A stretch of DNA of 64,000 nucleotides, taken from contig NZ_CP119779.1 of the NCBI RefSeq assembly GCF_029338195.1, forward strand, positions 2,170,001 through 2,234,000. The letters are read 5' to 3'. The notes below the pieces were generated by a model. It had not been told where the DNA came from. It saw only the letters and a list, made by a program, of their open reading frames with translations, and searched no databases. The position numbers and the translations under genes are program-made. Of this stretch, positions 17,984 through 27,437 are shown in pieces (position 1 is the first letter of the stretch; the number at the start of each line of letters is the position of its first letter). Source of the stretch: Haloarcula litorea (GTDB lineage: Archaea > Halobacteriota > Halobacteria > Halobacteriales > Haloarculaceae).

Positions 17984-18955
17984 TCAGTGGTCGGCGGTCG
18001 GCGCGTCGCGGTACTTCTCGTTGACAACCCACTCGCCGTCGCGCTCGACCATGTACTCCCCGTAGTACGGGACCCGTTCGGCGACGGTCTCCCGGAACGT
18101 CTCGCGGATCTCGTCGCGGCTCATCTCCCCCATCGGCCGGAGGTCGTCGTTGCGGTTCAGACACCCCTTGAGGTGGCCGTCGTGGGTGACCCGCACGCGG
18201 TGGCAGTTCGCGCAGAACTCCTCGTTGCCGACGGGGTCGACCACCTCGACCATCCCGCCGTCGACGAAGTACCGCGAGCGGCCGTGCATCTCGCGCTGTT
18301 CGATCCGGTCGGCCTGCTCGGCCAGCCACTCGTGCATCGCCTCCGTGTCGACCGCCCAGTCGTAGTTACCGACGAGTTCGGGCATGTACTCGATGAGCTG
18401 CAACTGGAGCCCCTCCGAGCTGGCGACGTGGTCGATCATCTCGGGGAGGTAGGGTTTGGTCCCCTGGAAGACGACCATGTTGAGCTTCACCGGGTCCAGC
18501 CCCGCGTCGAGCGCCGCCTCGACGCCGTCGATCACCTGCTCGTAGGCCCCGGACTGCGTGACGCGGGCGAAGTCGTCGGGGTCCAGCGCGTCCTGGGAGA
18601 CGTTGACCCGTTCGAGGCCGGCGTCGACGAGCGCCTCGGCCCGGCCCGGCAGGAAGGTGCCGTTGGTCGTCATCGACACCTCCAGCTCGTCGGGCGTGCG
18701 CCGGATGATCTCCTCGACGTCCTCCCGGAGCATCGGCTCGCCGCCGGTGAACTTCACGGCGTCGACGTCGAACTCGACGGCGACCTCCAGGAAGCGGACC
18801 ACCTCGTCGGCGGTCATCTCGTCGTCCTGTGGCTCCATCGGGCCGCGGGTGTCCCCCAGCCCCTCGTTGTGGCAGTAGACGCAGTCGAAGTTACACCGGT
18901 CGGTCAGCGAGACGCGGACGCCGGTGACCTCGCGGCCGAACTCGTCGGCGAGCAT
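17984..18955 (-). CDS. moaA: GTP 3',8-cyclase MoaA
   Basis: Radical SAM enzyme for the first step of molybdenum cofactor synthesis, 323 residues. The SAM cluster ligands are C21, C25 and C28 (CNFDCVYC) after VRVSLTDR. The [10 protein letters not shown] motif follows, and the second cluster is [20 protein letters not shown] near residue 250. The ATG at 18955 gives [17 protein letters not shown], the usual haloarchaeal N terminus; upstream in-frame methionines would add a charged 22-residue tail. The C-terminal double glycine of many MoaA proteins is absent here. It is divergent from moeA, with a gap of 78 bases. Confidence 0.95.
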   Translation of the reverse strand: MLADEFGREVTGVRVSLTDRCNFDCVYCHNEGLGDTRGPMEPQDDEMTADEVVRFLEVAVEFDVDAVKFTGGEPMLREDVEEIIRRTPDELEVSMTTNGTFLPGRAEALVDAGLERVNVSQDALDPDDFARVTQSGAYEQVIDGVEAALDAGLDPVKLNMVVFQGTKPYLPEMIDHVASSEGLQLQLIEYMPELVGNYDWAVDTEAMHEWLAEQADRIEQREMHGRSRYFVDGGMVEVVDPVGNEEFCANCHRVRVTHDGHLKGCLNRNDDLRPMGEMSRDEIRETFRETVAERVPYYGEYMVERDGEWVVNEKYRDAPTADH

Positions 18956-19033
18956 CCGTCCGTACTTCGAGTGCCGGCGGTGAAAAGCGTCGTGGTCGGT
19001 GGGGTTATTGTCGCGCCTCACTCACCGTCGGGT

Positions 19034-20224
19034 ATGAGCGACCGGCACGACGCGGGCTTCCGGGACCACACGCCGCTGGCCGAGGCCCGGGACCGCCTCC
19101 GAGAGCAGGTGACGCCACACGGGCGAACGGAGTCGCTGGCGCTGGTCGACGCCGACGGCCGCCGGCTCGCCGCCGACGCGACGGCCCGGCGGGACGTCCC
19201 CGGCGAGGCACAGGCCGCGATGGACGGGGTCGCCGTCGTCGCCGCCGACACCCACGGGGCCAGCGAGCGCGCGCCCGTGACACTCGACCGCGCGGAGACC
19301 GCCGGCCGCGGCCGCGCCGTCCCGGTCCACACCGGGAGCGCGCTCCCCGAGGGGGCCGACGCCGTCGTGATGGTCGAGCGCACCGAGGACCGGGGGGACG
19401 ACGTGGCGGTCGCGACGGCCGTCGCCGAGGGCGAGAACGTCGCGCCCGCCGGCGAGGACGTGGCCGCGGACCAGCACCTCTTCGACGCCGGCCACGAGCT
19501 GTCGCCCTCCGATCTGGCGGTGCTGAAGAGCACGGGCTACCGCGAGGTCGCGGTCGCGGAACGCCCCCGCGTCGCGGTCGTCCCGACGGGGAACGAACTC
19601 GTCGAGGCCGACCCCGGTCGCGGCGAGACCGTCGAGACGAACGCGCTGATGGTCTCGCGGCTCGCCGAGCGCTGGGGCGGGGCCGCGACCTACCGGGAGA
19701 TCGTCCCCGACGACGAGGACGCACTCGCTGCGGCCGTCGAGCGGGACACCGACCACGACCTCGTCGTGACGACCGGCGGCTCCTCGGTCGGCGAGCGCGA
19801 CCTGCTCCCGGAGGTCGTCGACGAGCGCGGCGAGCTGCTGGTCCACGGCGTCGGCATCAAGCCCGGCCACCCGCTGGGGTTCGGCGTCGTCGACGGGACG
19901 GTCGTGCTGGTGTTGCCGGGCTACCCCGTCTCCTGTCTCGTCGGCGCGGTGACGCTGCTGCGACCCGCCCTCGCGTGGCTCGCGGGCGGCGAGCCGGTGC
20001 CGCTCCCGTCGACCGAGGCGACGCTGACCGAGGGGATCCACAGCGATCTGGGGACCACGCAGTTCGTCCGGGTGACGACCGACGGCGGCGAGGCGGCCCC
20101 GCTCCGGGCGTCGGGTGCGGGCGTCCTCTCCAGCGCGACCGCGGCCGACGGGTGGGTCGTCGTGCCGCCGGAGACCGAGCTGCTCGACGCGGGTGCGACC
20201 GTGCGGGTCGAGCGCTGGGAGTGA
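19034..20224 (+). CDS. moeA: Molybdopterin molybdenumtransferase MoeA (first copy)
   Basis: Inserts molybdate into adenylylated molybdopterin, 396 residues. Family motifs are the N-terminal AQAAMDGVAVVA, HTGSALPEGADAVVMVE, VAVVPTGNELVE, VVTTGGSSVGERD and the GIKPGHPLGFG and LPGYPVSC loops. The ATG at 19034 gives a typical MSDRHDAGFRDHTPLAEA start. It is divergent from moaA and converges with mobB-moaE. A second MoeA-type gene starts at 21379, so the two paralogues may serve different steps or metals. Confidence 0.94.
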   Translation: MSDRHDAGFRDHTPLAEARDRLREQVTPHGRTESLALVDADGRRLAADATARRDVPGEAQAAMDGVAVVAADTHGASERAPVTLDRAETAGRGRAVPVHTGSALPEGADAVVMVERTEDRGDDVAVATAVAEGENVAPAGEDVAADQHLFDAGHELSPSDLAVLKSTGYREVAVAERPRVAVVPTGNELVEADPGRGETVETNALMVSRLAERWGGAATYREIVPDDEDALAAAVERDTDHDLVVTTGGSSVGERDLLPEVVDERGELLVHGVGIKPGHPLGFGVVDGTVVLVLPGYPVSCLVGAVTLLRPALAWLAGGEPVPLPSTEATLTEGIHSDLGTTQFVRVTTDGGEAAPLRASGAGVLSSATAADGWVVVPPETELLDAGATVRVERWE

Positions 20225-20264
20225 GCGAGCGATCCCCGCCAGCGACCGAGGCCAGCGCTCGTGG

Positions 20265-21110
20265 TCAGTGCTCGTGCTCGTGGTGCTGGTGGGCCCAGAA
20301 CTCCCCGTCGACGGTGACCTCCTTCTTGAACAGCGGGACCTCCGCCTTCAGCCGGTCGATGCCGTCCTCGACGGTCTCGAAGGCCTCGGCGCGGTGGCCC
20401 GCAAGCACCACGACGAACACGATGTCCGCACCGGCCTCGACGACGCCGGTGCGGTGGTGCAACAGGACTTCCTGGACGCCCTCGCGGGCCGCGAGTTCGT
20501 CCTCGATGGCGGCCATCTTCTCCTCGGCGACGCCGTCGTACTTCTCGAACTCCAGGTACTCCGTCGCCGGGTCCTCGGGGTCGTCGCGGGTCCGGACCCG
20601 GCCGGTGAAGGTGGCGACGGCCCCCGCGTACTCGGCCGCCGGCGACCGCTCGGCCTCGGCGACGAGCGAGTCCAGCGTCTCGAACGGCTCCGTCTCCTCG
20701 AGGGCGGCCACCAGCGCGTCGAGGTCGACCGAGTCGGCGTCGCGGGCGCGCTGGAGCGTCTCGCCGCCGTGTCCGTCGTCCCCGCCGAGCACGACCGTCG
20801 GCAGGTCGGCCTCGCGGTACCCCTCGACGAGACAGTAGTCGTACTCGGGCGCGAGGTCGGCGAGCAGGTCGTCCAGCGTCCGGTCCTCGCCGGTCGCGAA
20901 CCACGACCCGTCGGTCGTCACCCCGTAGGTCTCGGCCGCGCCCGCCGCGCGGTGGCGCGCGGTGTCTTTCCCCTCGGTGTCGAGGTCCGGGTCGCAGTTG
21001 ATGTGCTTGATCGTCGCGACCCGCCCCTCGGTCGCGAGGCGCTCGGTCAGCCGTTCGACGAGCGTCGTCTTCCCGCTGTCCGAGGGGCCGACCGCGCGAA
21101 GTACCTTCAT
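20265..21110 (-). CDS. MobB-MoaE fusion: molybdopterin synthase large subunit with GTPase domain
   Basis: Fusion of 281 residues known from haloarchaea. Residues 1-110 are MobB-like with the P-loop GPSDSGKTTL at 8-17 and the DYCLVEGYREADLP stretch. Residues 135-275 are MoaE, with GAVATFTGRVR, LEFEKYDGVAEEKM, VLLHHRTGVVEAGADIVFVVV and the FKKEVTVDGEFW end. MoaE transfers sulfur to cyclic pyranopterin monophosphate; the MoaD/SAMP partner is not in the window. The protein ends in a histidine-rich HQHHEHEH tail, possibly metal-binding. Confidence 0.93.
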   Translation of the reverse strand: MKVLRAVGPSDSGKTTLVERLTERLATEGRVATIKHINCDPDLDTEGKDTARHRAAGAAETYGVTTDGSWFATGEDRTLDDLLADLAPEYDYCLVEGYREADLPTVVLGGDDGHGGETLQRARDADSVDLDALVAALEETEPFETLDSLVAEAERSPAAEYAGAVATFTGRVRTRDDPEDPATEYLEFEKYDGVAEEKMAAIEDELAAREGVQEVLLHHRTGVVEAGADIVFVVVLAGHRAEAFETVEDGIDRLKAEVPLFKKEVTVDGEFWAHQHHEHEH

Positions 21111-21378
21111 GTCCGGACGCAGGAGCGCCGGGCCTATCAGTCCTCTCGTCCGGCCGGGCGAGGACGAGCCGTCGTCGGACGTCCGCGAGAGCGGGCCGGC
21201 CGACCGGCGGCGGGCCGCTCTCCGGCGGGCGGAGTGCCTCTGACACCCAGTCGGTCGTCGTCCGGGGGTGACATAAGACTACCGAGGTACTCGTGTGATA
21301 TTACCGAGGGATGGACGGGCGGGGCGCGACCGACCGCGGTCCTCTGTGCTTTTGTCGCCCCGCGGCCAAGCCACCGGT

Positions 21379-23235
21379 ATGAGCGACGACGCCCGCCGCG
21401 AGTTGGTGGACCTGTCGACGGCCCGCGAGACCGTCGACGAACTGGCCGTCGGAACCGGCGCGGAGTCGGTCCCGCTGTCGGAGGCTCGGGGCCGGACACT
21501 GGCCGAACCGGTCCGGGCCGGCGTCGACGTGCCGGGGTTCGACCGCGCCGCGATGGACGGCTACGCGGTCCGTGCGGCCGACACGCGGGGAGCCGACGAG
21601 GCGACCCCGGTCGCCCTTGACGTGGTGGCGGAACTCCAGGCCGGCGAGGCCCCGGAGAGGACCGTCGGAGCGGGGGAGGCCGTCGAGATCGCGACGGGGG
21701 CGGTCGTCCCCGCGGGAGCCGACGCCGTCGTCGTCGTCGAGCGGACCAGCCGCGACGCCGACACGGTGGCGGTCCGGGACGCGGTGCCGCCCGGCGAGAA
21801 CGTCCTGCCCGCGGGGGCCGACGTGGCGGCGGGCGACCTCGCGCTGAGCGCCGGCACCCGCCTGACGCCCCGGACCGTCGGCCTGCTGTCGGCCGTCGGG
21901 GCGGCGACGGTCCCGGTCCGAGACCGGCCCGAGGTGGCCGTGGTCTCGACCGGCGACGAACTCGCGCCCGCCGAGGCCGACCTCGACCACGACCGGGGGG
22001 AGATCCACGACGTGAACACCCCGGCGCTGCGGGCGGCCGTCGCCGCCGCGGGCGGCGAGCCGGTCGGCTTCGAGCGGGTCCCGGACGACCGCGGGGCACT
22101 GACCGACGCGCTCTCGCGGGCGGCCGAGCGGGCCGACCTCGTGCTGACCTCGGGGTCGACCAGCGCCGGGAGCGCGGACCTGCTGGCCTCCCTGGTCGCC
22201 GAGCGCGCGGACACCGAACTGCTGGTCCACGGCGTCGACGTCCAGCCCGGGAAGCCGACCGTGATCGGCCGCATCGGGGACACCCCCTACGTCGGCCTGC
22301 CGGGCTACCCGGTCTCCGCGCTGTCGGTGTTCCGGGTGCTCGTCGCGCCGGCCGTCCGCGAGGCGAGCGGGACGCCCGCGACGACGATGGAACGGCGGGC
22401 GGAGCTCGCGACGCGGGTCCGCCACGACGGCGGTCGGCACCGGCTCGTCCCCGTCGGACTGGTCGCGGACGGCGACGGCGCGACGCTGGCCTACCCCGTC
22501 GACAAGGGCAGCGGCGCGACGACGAGCCTGGCCTACGCCGACGGCGTCGTCACCGTACCCGCGACCACGAACTACGTCCCCGCCGGCGAGGGTGTCACGG
22601 TCGAGCTGTTCGACGCCGACGAGCGGCCCCCGGACCTGCTGGCCGTCGGCGCGCGCGACCCGGCCGTCGGCGAGGCGTTCGCGGCCGTCGACCGTGTGCG
22701 CTTCCTCGCGCGGGGCACGCAGGCCGCCCGCCGGTGGCTCGACGACGGCGTCCCGGACGTGGCCGTCGTCACCGGCGATCCGCCCGACGGCGAGGTCCTG
22801 GCCGCGTGGGACCGGGAGTGGGGCCTGGCCGCGGGCTCGGACGTCGACTGCGACGGGCTGGCGTCGCTCGTCGACGGGGCGACGCTCGTCAACGCCGCCC
22901 GCGGGACCGGCCTCAGGGAGGCCCTGGACGACGCGCTCGCCGCGATGGGCGACGACCGCGACGAACCGGTCCGGGACTCGGTCGACGGCGTCACGGCCCA
23001 CGGCCTCGACGGCCCGGCGCGACGGGTGCGGGCGGGCGAGGCCGACGTCGCGCCGGCCCTCCGTGCGACCGCCGAGGACCTGGGTCTGTCGTTCGTCACC
23101 CTGGGGACACAGCGGGTCTCGGTCGTCGTCGGTGCGGGCCGGGGGGACAAGCCCGGCGTGGCGGCGCTCCGGGCGGCGGCCGAGAACGGCGTCGGTGCGG
23201 CGCGCCCGGGCTACGAGCGGGTCGACGGGACGTGA
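21379..23235 (+). CDS. MoeA-type molybdenumtransferase fused to a periplasmic-binding-like domain (second copy)
   Basis: The product has 618 residues. Residues 1-410 are MoeA-like, with FDRAAMDGYAVRAADT, IATGAVVPAGADAVVVVE, VAVVSTGDELAP, TSGSTSAGSADLL and GLPGYPVSALSVF. Residues 415-618 form a PBP-like domain (LLAVGARDPAVGEAF to GVGAARPGYERV) of the type found C-terminal to archaeal MoeA proteins. The ATG at 21379 gives MSDDARRELVDLSTARETV. Such fusions are known in archaea; the added domain is thought to sense or bind a small ligand. The gap to the histidine kinase downstream is 83 bases. Confidence 0.93.
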   Translation: MSDDARRELVDLSTARETVDELAVGTGAESVPLSEARGRTLAEPVRAGVDVPGFDRAAMDGYAVRAADTRGADEATPVALDVVAELQAGEAPERTVGAGEAVEIATGAVVPAGADAVVVVERTSRDADTVAVRDAVPPGENVLPAGADVAAGDLALSAGTRLTPRTVGLLSAVGAATVPVRDRPEVAVVSTGDELAPAEADLDHDRGEIHDVNTPALRAAVAAAGGEPVGFERVPDDRGALTDALSRAAERADLVLTSGSTSAGSADLLASLVAERADTELLVHGVDVQPGKPTVIGRIGDTPYVGLPGYPVSALSVFRVLVAPAVREASGTPATTMERRAELATRVRHDGGRHRLVPVGLVADGDGATLAYPVDKGSGATTSLAYADGVVTVPATTNYVPAGEGVTVELFDADERPPDLLAVGARDPAVGEAFAAVDRVRFLARGTQAARRWLDDGVPDVAVVTGDPPDGEVLAAWDREWGLAAGSDVDCDGLASLVDGATLVNAARGTGLREALDDALAAMGDDRDEPVRDSVDGVTAHGLDGPARRVRAGEADVAPALRATAEDLGLSFVTLGTQRVSVVVGAGRGDKPGVAALRAAAENGVGAARPGYERVDGT

Positions 23236-23318
23236 CGACCGCCCCTCCGGTTACACTCACCGGGTCCGTCCCGTCGACCCCACAACTTTCTTCTGACAAG
23301 ATAACATTATGTTTTGAT

Positions 23319-24491
23319 GTGAGTTACTTCCGACGAGTCGTGACAGTAGAGCGGCTGCTCTTGCTTTGCAGCCTCTCGTTCGTCGTCGTCGGCGTCGCGA
23401 ACGCGCTCGGCGGGCGGGGGTCGGCGGCCGCCCGACTCGTCGAACTGACCGTCATCACCGGACTGGCGACCGGGCTGGCGGTCTCGGGCTACCTGATGTG
23501 TCGCCGCGTCGACGACCCGCGGTACGTCCTCTACTCGACGCTCGGACTCGGGCTGTTGACCGGCTCGCTCTCCCTGCTCGCCTCCTCCGTCCAGGTGCTG
23601 AAGGGATACACCCTGAACGAGCCGGTCTACTACGCCGTGGTGATGGCGGCCGGCGGGGCCGCGGTCGGCCCCTACCTGGGGTTCTACTACGCGCGCCTCC
23701 AGCGGAGCAACGAGGAGCTAAGCGAACGGTACCGGGACCTCTCGGCGCTGAACCAGCGGCTCGCCGTCGCGAACCGCGTCCTCCGGCACAACCTCCGGAA
23801 CGACCTCACCGTCGTCGACGGCGTGGCGAAGGACCTCCAGCGGCGAGTCGGGGACGACGGGCCGACCGAGCACGTCGACCTGCTCAACCGCCGGACCGAC
23901 AGCCTGCTGGAACTCTCCGAGACGATGGACGAGATCCGGGGCGTGTGGAACACCGACGAGCGAGTGGTCGTCGACCTCGCGACGGTCCTCCACGACCTGC
24001 TCGACGACCTCCGGACGACCTACCCCGAGGTGACGCTCCGCACAGAGGTCCCCGACAGCGCCCCGGTCGCCGCGCATCCGAAACTCGGGACCGCGGTCCG
24101 GGAGCTCCTGTCGAACGCGGTCACGCACAACGACCCGAGCGAGCTCACGCTCACCGTCACCGTCGAGGCGCGCCCCGAGTCGAACACCTGCCGGCTGGTG
24201 ATCGCCGACGACGGCTGTGGGTTCGACGGCATCGAGCAGACGATGTTCTCGGACGCCGACCCCGACGTCTCGCCGCTCGAACACGGGGTCGGGCTGGGGC
24301 TGTGGCTCGTCTACTGGACCGTCGAGGAGTCCGAGGGAGCCTTCACGCTCACCAACGACGGCGGGGCGGTCGTCCGGGCCGATCTGCCGACGGCCGATCC
24401 GGCCGACGACGCGGTCGGCGTGGGGTCCGCACGTCCCCTCCGTGACAGGGGCGTCGCCGGTGCCGACGTCGGGTCTCCCACTCACTCGTAG
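23319..24491 (+). CDS. Membrane histidine kinase with four transmembrane helices
   Basis: Sensor kinase of about 390 residues. Four hydrophobic helices (about 10-30, 38-62, 68-95 and 105-125) make a membrane-embedded sensor module. A short coiled linker follows, with the H-box RVLRHNLRNDLTVVDG near residue 155, the ATP-binding N box VRELLSNAVTHND and the G boxes ADDGCGFD and HGVGLGLWLV. The phospho-acceptor is the histidine of RHNLRND, as in many haloarchaeal kinases. No response regulator gene is adjacent. A GTG at 23319 and another at 23340 are both possible; a TATA-like ACATTATG at 23303-23310 favours the second if the mRNA is leaderless. Confidence 0.88.
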   Translation: MSYFRRVVTVERLLLLCSLSFVVVGVANALGGRGSAAARLVELTVITGLATGLAVSGYLMCRRVDDPRYVLYSTLGLGLLTGSLSLLASSVQVLKGYTLNEPVYYAVVMAAGGAAVGPYLGFYYARLQRSNEELSERYRDLSALNQRLAVANRVLRHNLRNDLTVVDGVAKDLQRRVGDDGPTEHVDLLNRRTDSLLELSETMDEIRGVWNTDERVVVDLATVLHDLLDDLRTTYPEVTLRTEVPDSAPVAAHPKLGTAVRELLSNAVTHNDPSELTLTVTVEARPESNTCRLVIADDGCGFDGIEQTMFSDADPDVSPLEHGVGLGLWLVYWTVEESEGAFTLTNDGGAVVRADLPTADPADDAVGVGSARPLRDRGVAGADVGSPTHS

Positions 24492-25849
24492 GCCGCGAAC
24501 TCCCGACCGAAGCGGAGGAAGTACACCACGCCGACGACGCCGACGGCCGTCGCGACGCCGAAGGCCAGTTCCGGGCCGGCCCGGAGGGTGGCCTGCGGGA
24601 GCGCGACCGGGCCGACCGCGTCGGGGGGCGAGACGGCCCACTCGCTGCCGTACAGCCACCCGCCCAGCGCCGCGGACGGGATGACGACGGTGTTTCGCAC
24701 GAGGTAGTAGGTCCCGGTGACGCGGCCGCCGGCGTCCCGCTGGGCCGGGCCGACGATGAGCGCCTTGTGGGCCGGCAGGCCGGCGAAGCGCAGCCCCGAG
24801 TAGGCGAACAGCGCGACGAGGAGCCACTGGTCGGGCGGCGCGTAGATGAGCGCCAGCGGGAAGAGCGCGTACACCGAGAACCCCAGCGCGACGACGGGTT
24901 TCAGTCCGACCAGCTCCGAGAGCTTCGAGACTGGCACCATCGAGACGATGGCGACGACCATCTCGACGCCCAGCAGGACCCCGAAGAAGGCGTCGGGCCG
25001 GAGGGTGACGCCGAACCCGGTGAAGCCGGTCTCCAGGAACTCCGTCACGACGATGACGAAGAAGACGTACACCATCCCGTTGGCGAACCGCACCAGGGTG
25101 TCCGCCACGAGGAGGGGACGGAGGGTCGCCGGCATCTCCCGGAGGTCGGCGACGACCTGTGCGACCCCCTCGAAGGACTCGCCCAGGGAGTCCTCGCTGG
25201 CGTCGTAGAGGACGTGCTGGGCGACCGTGGCGACCGCACCGCAGGCGACGGCGACCAGCAGGATTCGCTGGAACCCGGCGACGAAGGTCGCCGTCGCCGC
25301 AAGCAGCGCGGCGGCCGCGAGCGGCCCCAGCAGGAAGCCGATGCGGCGGAACACCTCCGTGCTGGCAAAGCCCATCGCCAGCCGGTCGTCGGGGACGCTC
25401 TGCTTGACGACGGCGAAGGTCGCGCCCAGCCCGAACGACTTCCAGGCCTGCGCGAGAAAGAGGCCGACGAAGACGAACGCCCACGCCGGGACGGTCACGC
25501 CGCCGACGGCGACGTCGCCGACGACGCTGGCGAGGTACCAGACCCCGAAGCCGACGGTCGCGAGGACGGCGAAGGCCGTCAGCGCGACCCGCGAACCAAC
25601 GCGGTCCGACAACGCCCCGCCCGGGTACGGGTAGACGGCGCTGATGAGGTTCCCGACGCTGCCGTACAGCCCGATGACGCCGGCGCTGGCCCCCAGGAGC
25701 CGCATGTACTCGGGCACGTAGCGACTCGTCATCTGGAAGGCCAGCGAGAACGCGAGCAGCGACAGCGACAGCACCAGCACGTCACGCTCCAGCGCGAAGA
25801 ACTGTCGGAACGCGTCGAGCAGGTCGACGTCCTCGCGCTCGGAGGCCAT
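24482..25849 (-). CDS. MFS transporter
   Basis: Major facilitator membrane protein of 455 residues with about twelve transmembrane helices. The loop 2-3 signature GGALSDRVGSRVAL and the glycine-rich GVIGLYGSVGNLISAVYPYPGG region are clear. The ATG at 25849 yields MASEREDVDLLDAFRQFF, while longer starts add an arginine-rich tail unlike a membrane protein start. The 3' end overlaps the convergent kinase gene by 10 bases. The substrate is unknown; a drug-export or sugar-carrier role would be guesswork. Confidence 0.9.
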   Translation of the reverse strand: MASEREDVDLLDAFRQFFALERDVLVLSLSLLAFSLAFQMTSRYVPEYMRLLGASAGVIGLYGSVGNLISAVYPYPGGALSDRVGSRVALTAFAVLATVGFGVWYLASVVGDVAVGGVTVPAWAFVFVGLFLAQAWKSFGLGATFAVVKQSVPDDRLAMGFASTEVFRRIGFLLGPLAAAALLAATATFVAGFQRILLVAVACGAVATVAQHVLYDASEDSLGESFEGVAQVVADLREMPATLRPLLVADTLVRFANGMVYVFFVIVVTEFLETGFTGFGVTLRPDAFFGVLLGVEMVVAIVSMVPVSKLSELVGLKPVVALGFSVYALFPLALIYAPPDQWLLVALFAYSGLRFAGLPAHKALIVGPAQRDAGGRVTGTYYLVRNTVVIPSAALGGWLYGSEWAVSPPDAVGPVALPQATLRAGPELAFGVATAVGVVGVVYFLRFGREFAAYE

Positions 25850-25998
25850 ACTCCGAGACTGTAGCCCGACCCACTTAACTGGGAATCCCGTCGGTTCGGG
25901 GCTATAGAGCGCTCCGTACCGCTCGGTAGTCGACGCCTGCCGTCGGGGGTAGCGGGACGATAACGAGGTGAGTGCTCGTCGATACACCACTCGGACCC

Positions 25999-26157
25999 GT
26001 GAGCGACCCCGAGCACCAGGGCGACGAGCCGAGCGAGCCCGGCGTGGCCCGACGGGACGGCGACGTGGAGATCACGGAGTTCGGCGGCCTGCGCGTCGCC
26101 CACCTCCCGGACGAGGACGACGCCTGGATCAGCGGCTGGGTGGACGTCCCGCGCTGA
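25999..26157 (+). CDS. Small haloarchaeal protein, possibly DUF7331-like
   Basis: The product has 52 residues starting at a GTG (VSDPEHQGDEPSEPG). It is acidic, with a compact conserved-looking end EITEFGGLRVAHLPDEDDAW followed by ISGWVDVPR. The layout of a disordered acidic head followed by a strand-rich tail resembles the tiny DUF7331-type proteins of haloarchaea, but this rests on pattern only. It lies between the MFS gene and psmA, convergent with psmA. Confidence 0.55.
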   Translation: MSDPEHQGDEPSEPGVARRDGDVEITEFGGLRVAHLPDEDDAWISGWVDVPR

Positions 26158-26197
26158 GAACTGTGCGAGTGTGCGGCCCGGTGGCCGCCGAGCGGCC

Positions 26198-26932
26198 TCA
26201 CTCCTCGTCGGCGAGGCCGAACTCGGCCAGGCGCTGGGCGACGGCTTCCTCGGTGAGCGTGCCGAAGCGCTCGCTCTCGACGTCGATGGTGGCGACGTCG
26301 ACGCCGGAGGCGTCCAGCCCCTCGTCGTTGACCGACGCGAGCGCGCGCAGCGCCAGTTCGATGCCGCCCTCGAGGTCCATCCCCTCCTCGTACTCGTCCT
26401 CGAGGAACGACTGGATCTCCTCGCGGGAGCCGCCGATGGCGACGGCCTGCCACTCGTAGGGCGTCCCCGAGGGGTCCGTCTCGAACAGCCGGGGCTCGCC
26501 GGCCTCGATGCCCGCCACCAGCAGCGCGACGCCGAACGGCCGCGCGCCGCCGGTCTGGGTGTACTGCTGGATGTAGTCGGTGATCTCCTTGGTCAGCGAC
26601 TCGACGCCCGCGGGCTCGTCGTAGCGCAGGTGGTTCACCTGGGCCTGCTTGCGGGCGACGTCGATGAGCTGTCGGGCGTCGGCGACGTGGCCGGCGCTCG
26701 CGACGCCGACGTGGTCGTCGATCTGGTGGATCTTCTCGATGCTGTCCCGCTCGATGAGCGGCGACCGGGCGTGCCGGTCGGCCGCCAGCACGACGCCGTC
26801 CTCGGTGCGGACGCCCACGCTGGGGGTCCCTCGCTTGACGGCTTCGCGCGCGTACTCGACCTGATAGAGGCGTCCGTCCGGGGAGAAGATGGTGATCCCG
26901 CGGTCGTAGGCCTGCTGTTCGTTGCCTTGCAT
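26198..26932 (-). CDS. psmA: Archaeal proteasome subunit alpha
   Basis: Structural alpha subunit of the 20S proteasome, 244 residues, forming the heptameric outer rings and the gate. The N-terminal H0 helix is seen in AYDRGITIFSPDGRLYQVEYAREAV, followed by the family signature and the HQIDDHVGVASAGHVADARQL stretch. The C terminus lacks the HbYX motif, which resides on the activating ATPase. It is the second gene after pth2 on the same strand with a 67-base gap that contains its own TATA-like sequence. Confidence 0.97.
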   Translation of the reverse strand: MQGNEQQAYDRGITIFSPDGRLYQVEYAREAVKRGTPSVGVRTEDGVVLAADRHARSPLIERDSIEKIHQIDDHVGVASAGHVADARQLIDVARKQAQVNHLRYDEPAGVESLTKEITDYIQQYTQTGGARPFGVALLVAGIEAGEPRLFETDPSGTPYEWQAVAIGGSREEIQSFLEDEYEEGMDLEGGIELALRALASVNDEGLDASGVDVATIDVESERFGTLTEEAVAQRLAEFGLADEE

Positions 26933-26999
26933 TGGTTGGTCCTTGACCTGAGGTTAGGGTCTCCGGGACATAACCGCGTCGTTCCCGGAGTCGCTGTCC

Positions 27000-27338
27000 T
27001 CAGTACAGCGAGAGGTCGCCCGTGACGCGGTCGACCAGGTCGTCCTCGGCCGGCCCCACCGCGAGCGCGGTGACGGTGCCGGGGTCGAGCTGGGTGTGAC
27101 CCGCGTCCCTGACGACGGCATGCGGCAGACCCTCGCGCTCGGCGACGTCCGCCAGCTCGAAGAGGGCGGACTCGCCGTCGACCCGCAGGACGACCTTCTT
27201 CTGCCCCTCGGCCTTCCAGGCGGAGCGGGCCTTGCGGTCGGCGTCCTCGTAGGCCGACAGCGAGGCGTGGGCGACCTGCGCGGCGAGTTTCCCCTCGCCC
27301 ATCCCGAGGTCGGCCCGGGCGGCGATGGCCTGCTTCAT
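27000..27338 (-). CDS. pth2: Peptidyl-tRNA hydrolase Pth2
   Basis: Releases tRNA from stalled peptidyl-tRNA, 112 residues, the archaeal and eukaryotic Pth2 type. Conserved features are [47 protein letters not shown], and [18 protein letters not shown] with the D and T residues of the active site. The ATG at 27338 is exactly 26 bases from a TTAAAC element at 27362-27367, consistent with a leaderless mRNA. It is divergent from the Yip1-like gene. Confidence 0.96.
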   Translation of the reverse strand: MKQAIAARADLGMGEGKLAAQVAHASLSAYEDADRKARSAWKAEGQKKVVLRVDGESALFELADVAEREGLPHAVVRDAGHTQLDPGTVTALAVGPAEDDLVDRVTGDLSLY

Positions 27339-27437
27339 ACCACAGGTATGGCCACCCGCACTTAAACAGCCGTCGGAGGGCGCGGGGGGTTGCACGTACC
27401 ACAGGACACTTACCCCGTGGGCGAACACCCACCGGCG

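Noticed and set aside
18956-19021. Upstream in-frame extension of moaA.
   Set aside because: It would overlap the likely promoter of the divergent moeA and add a charged tail; the ATG at 18955 matches the family start.
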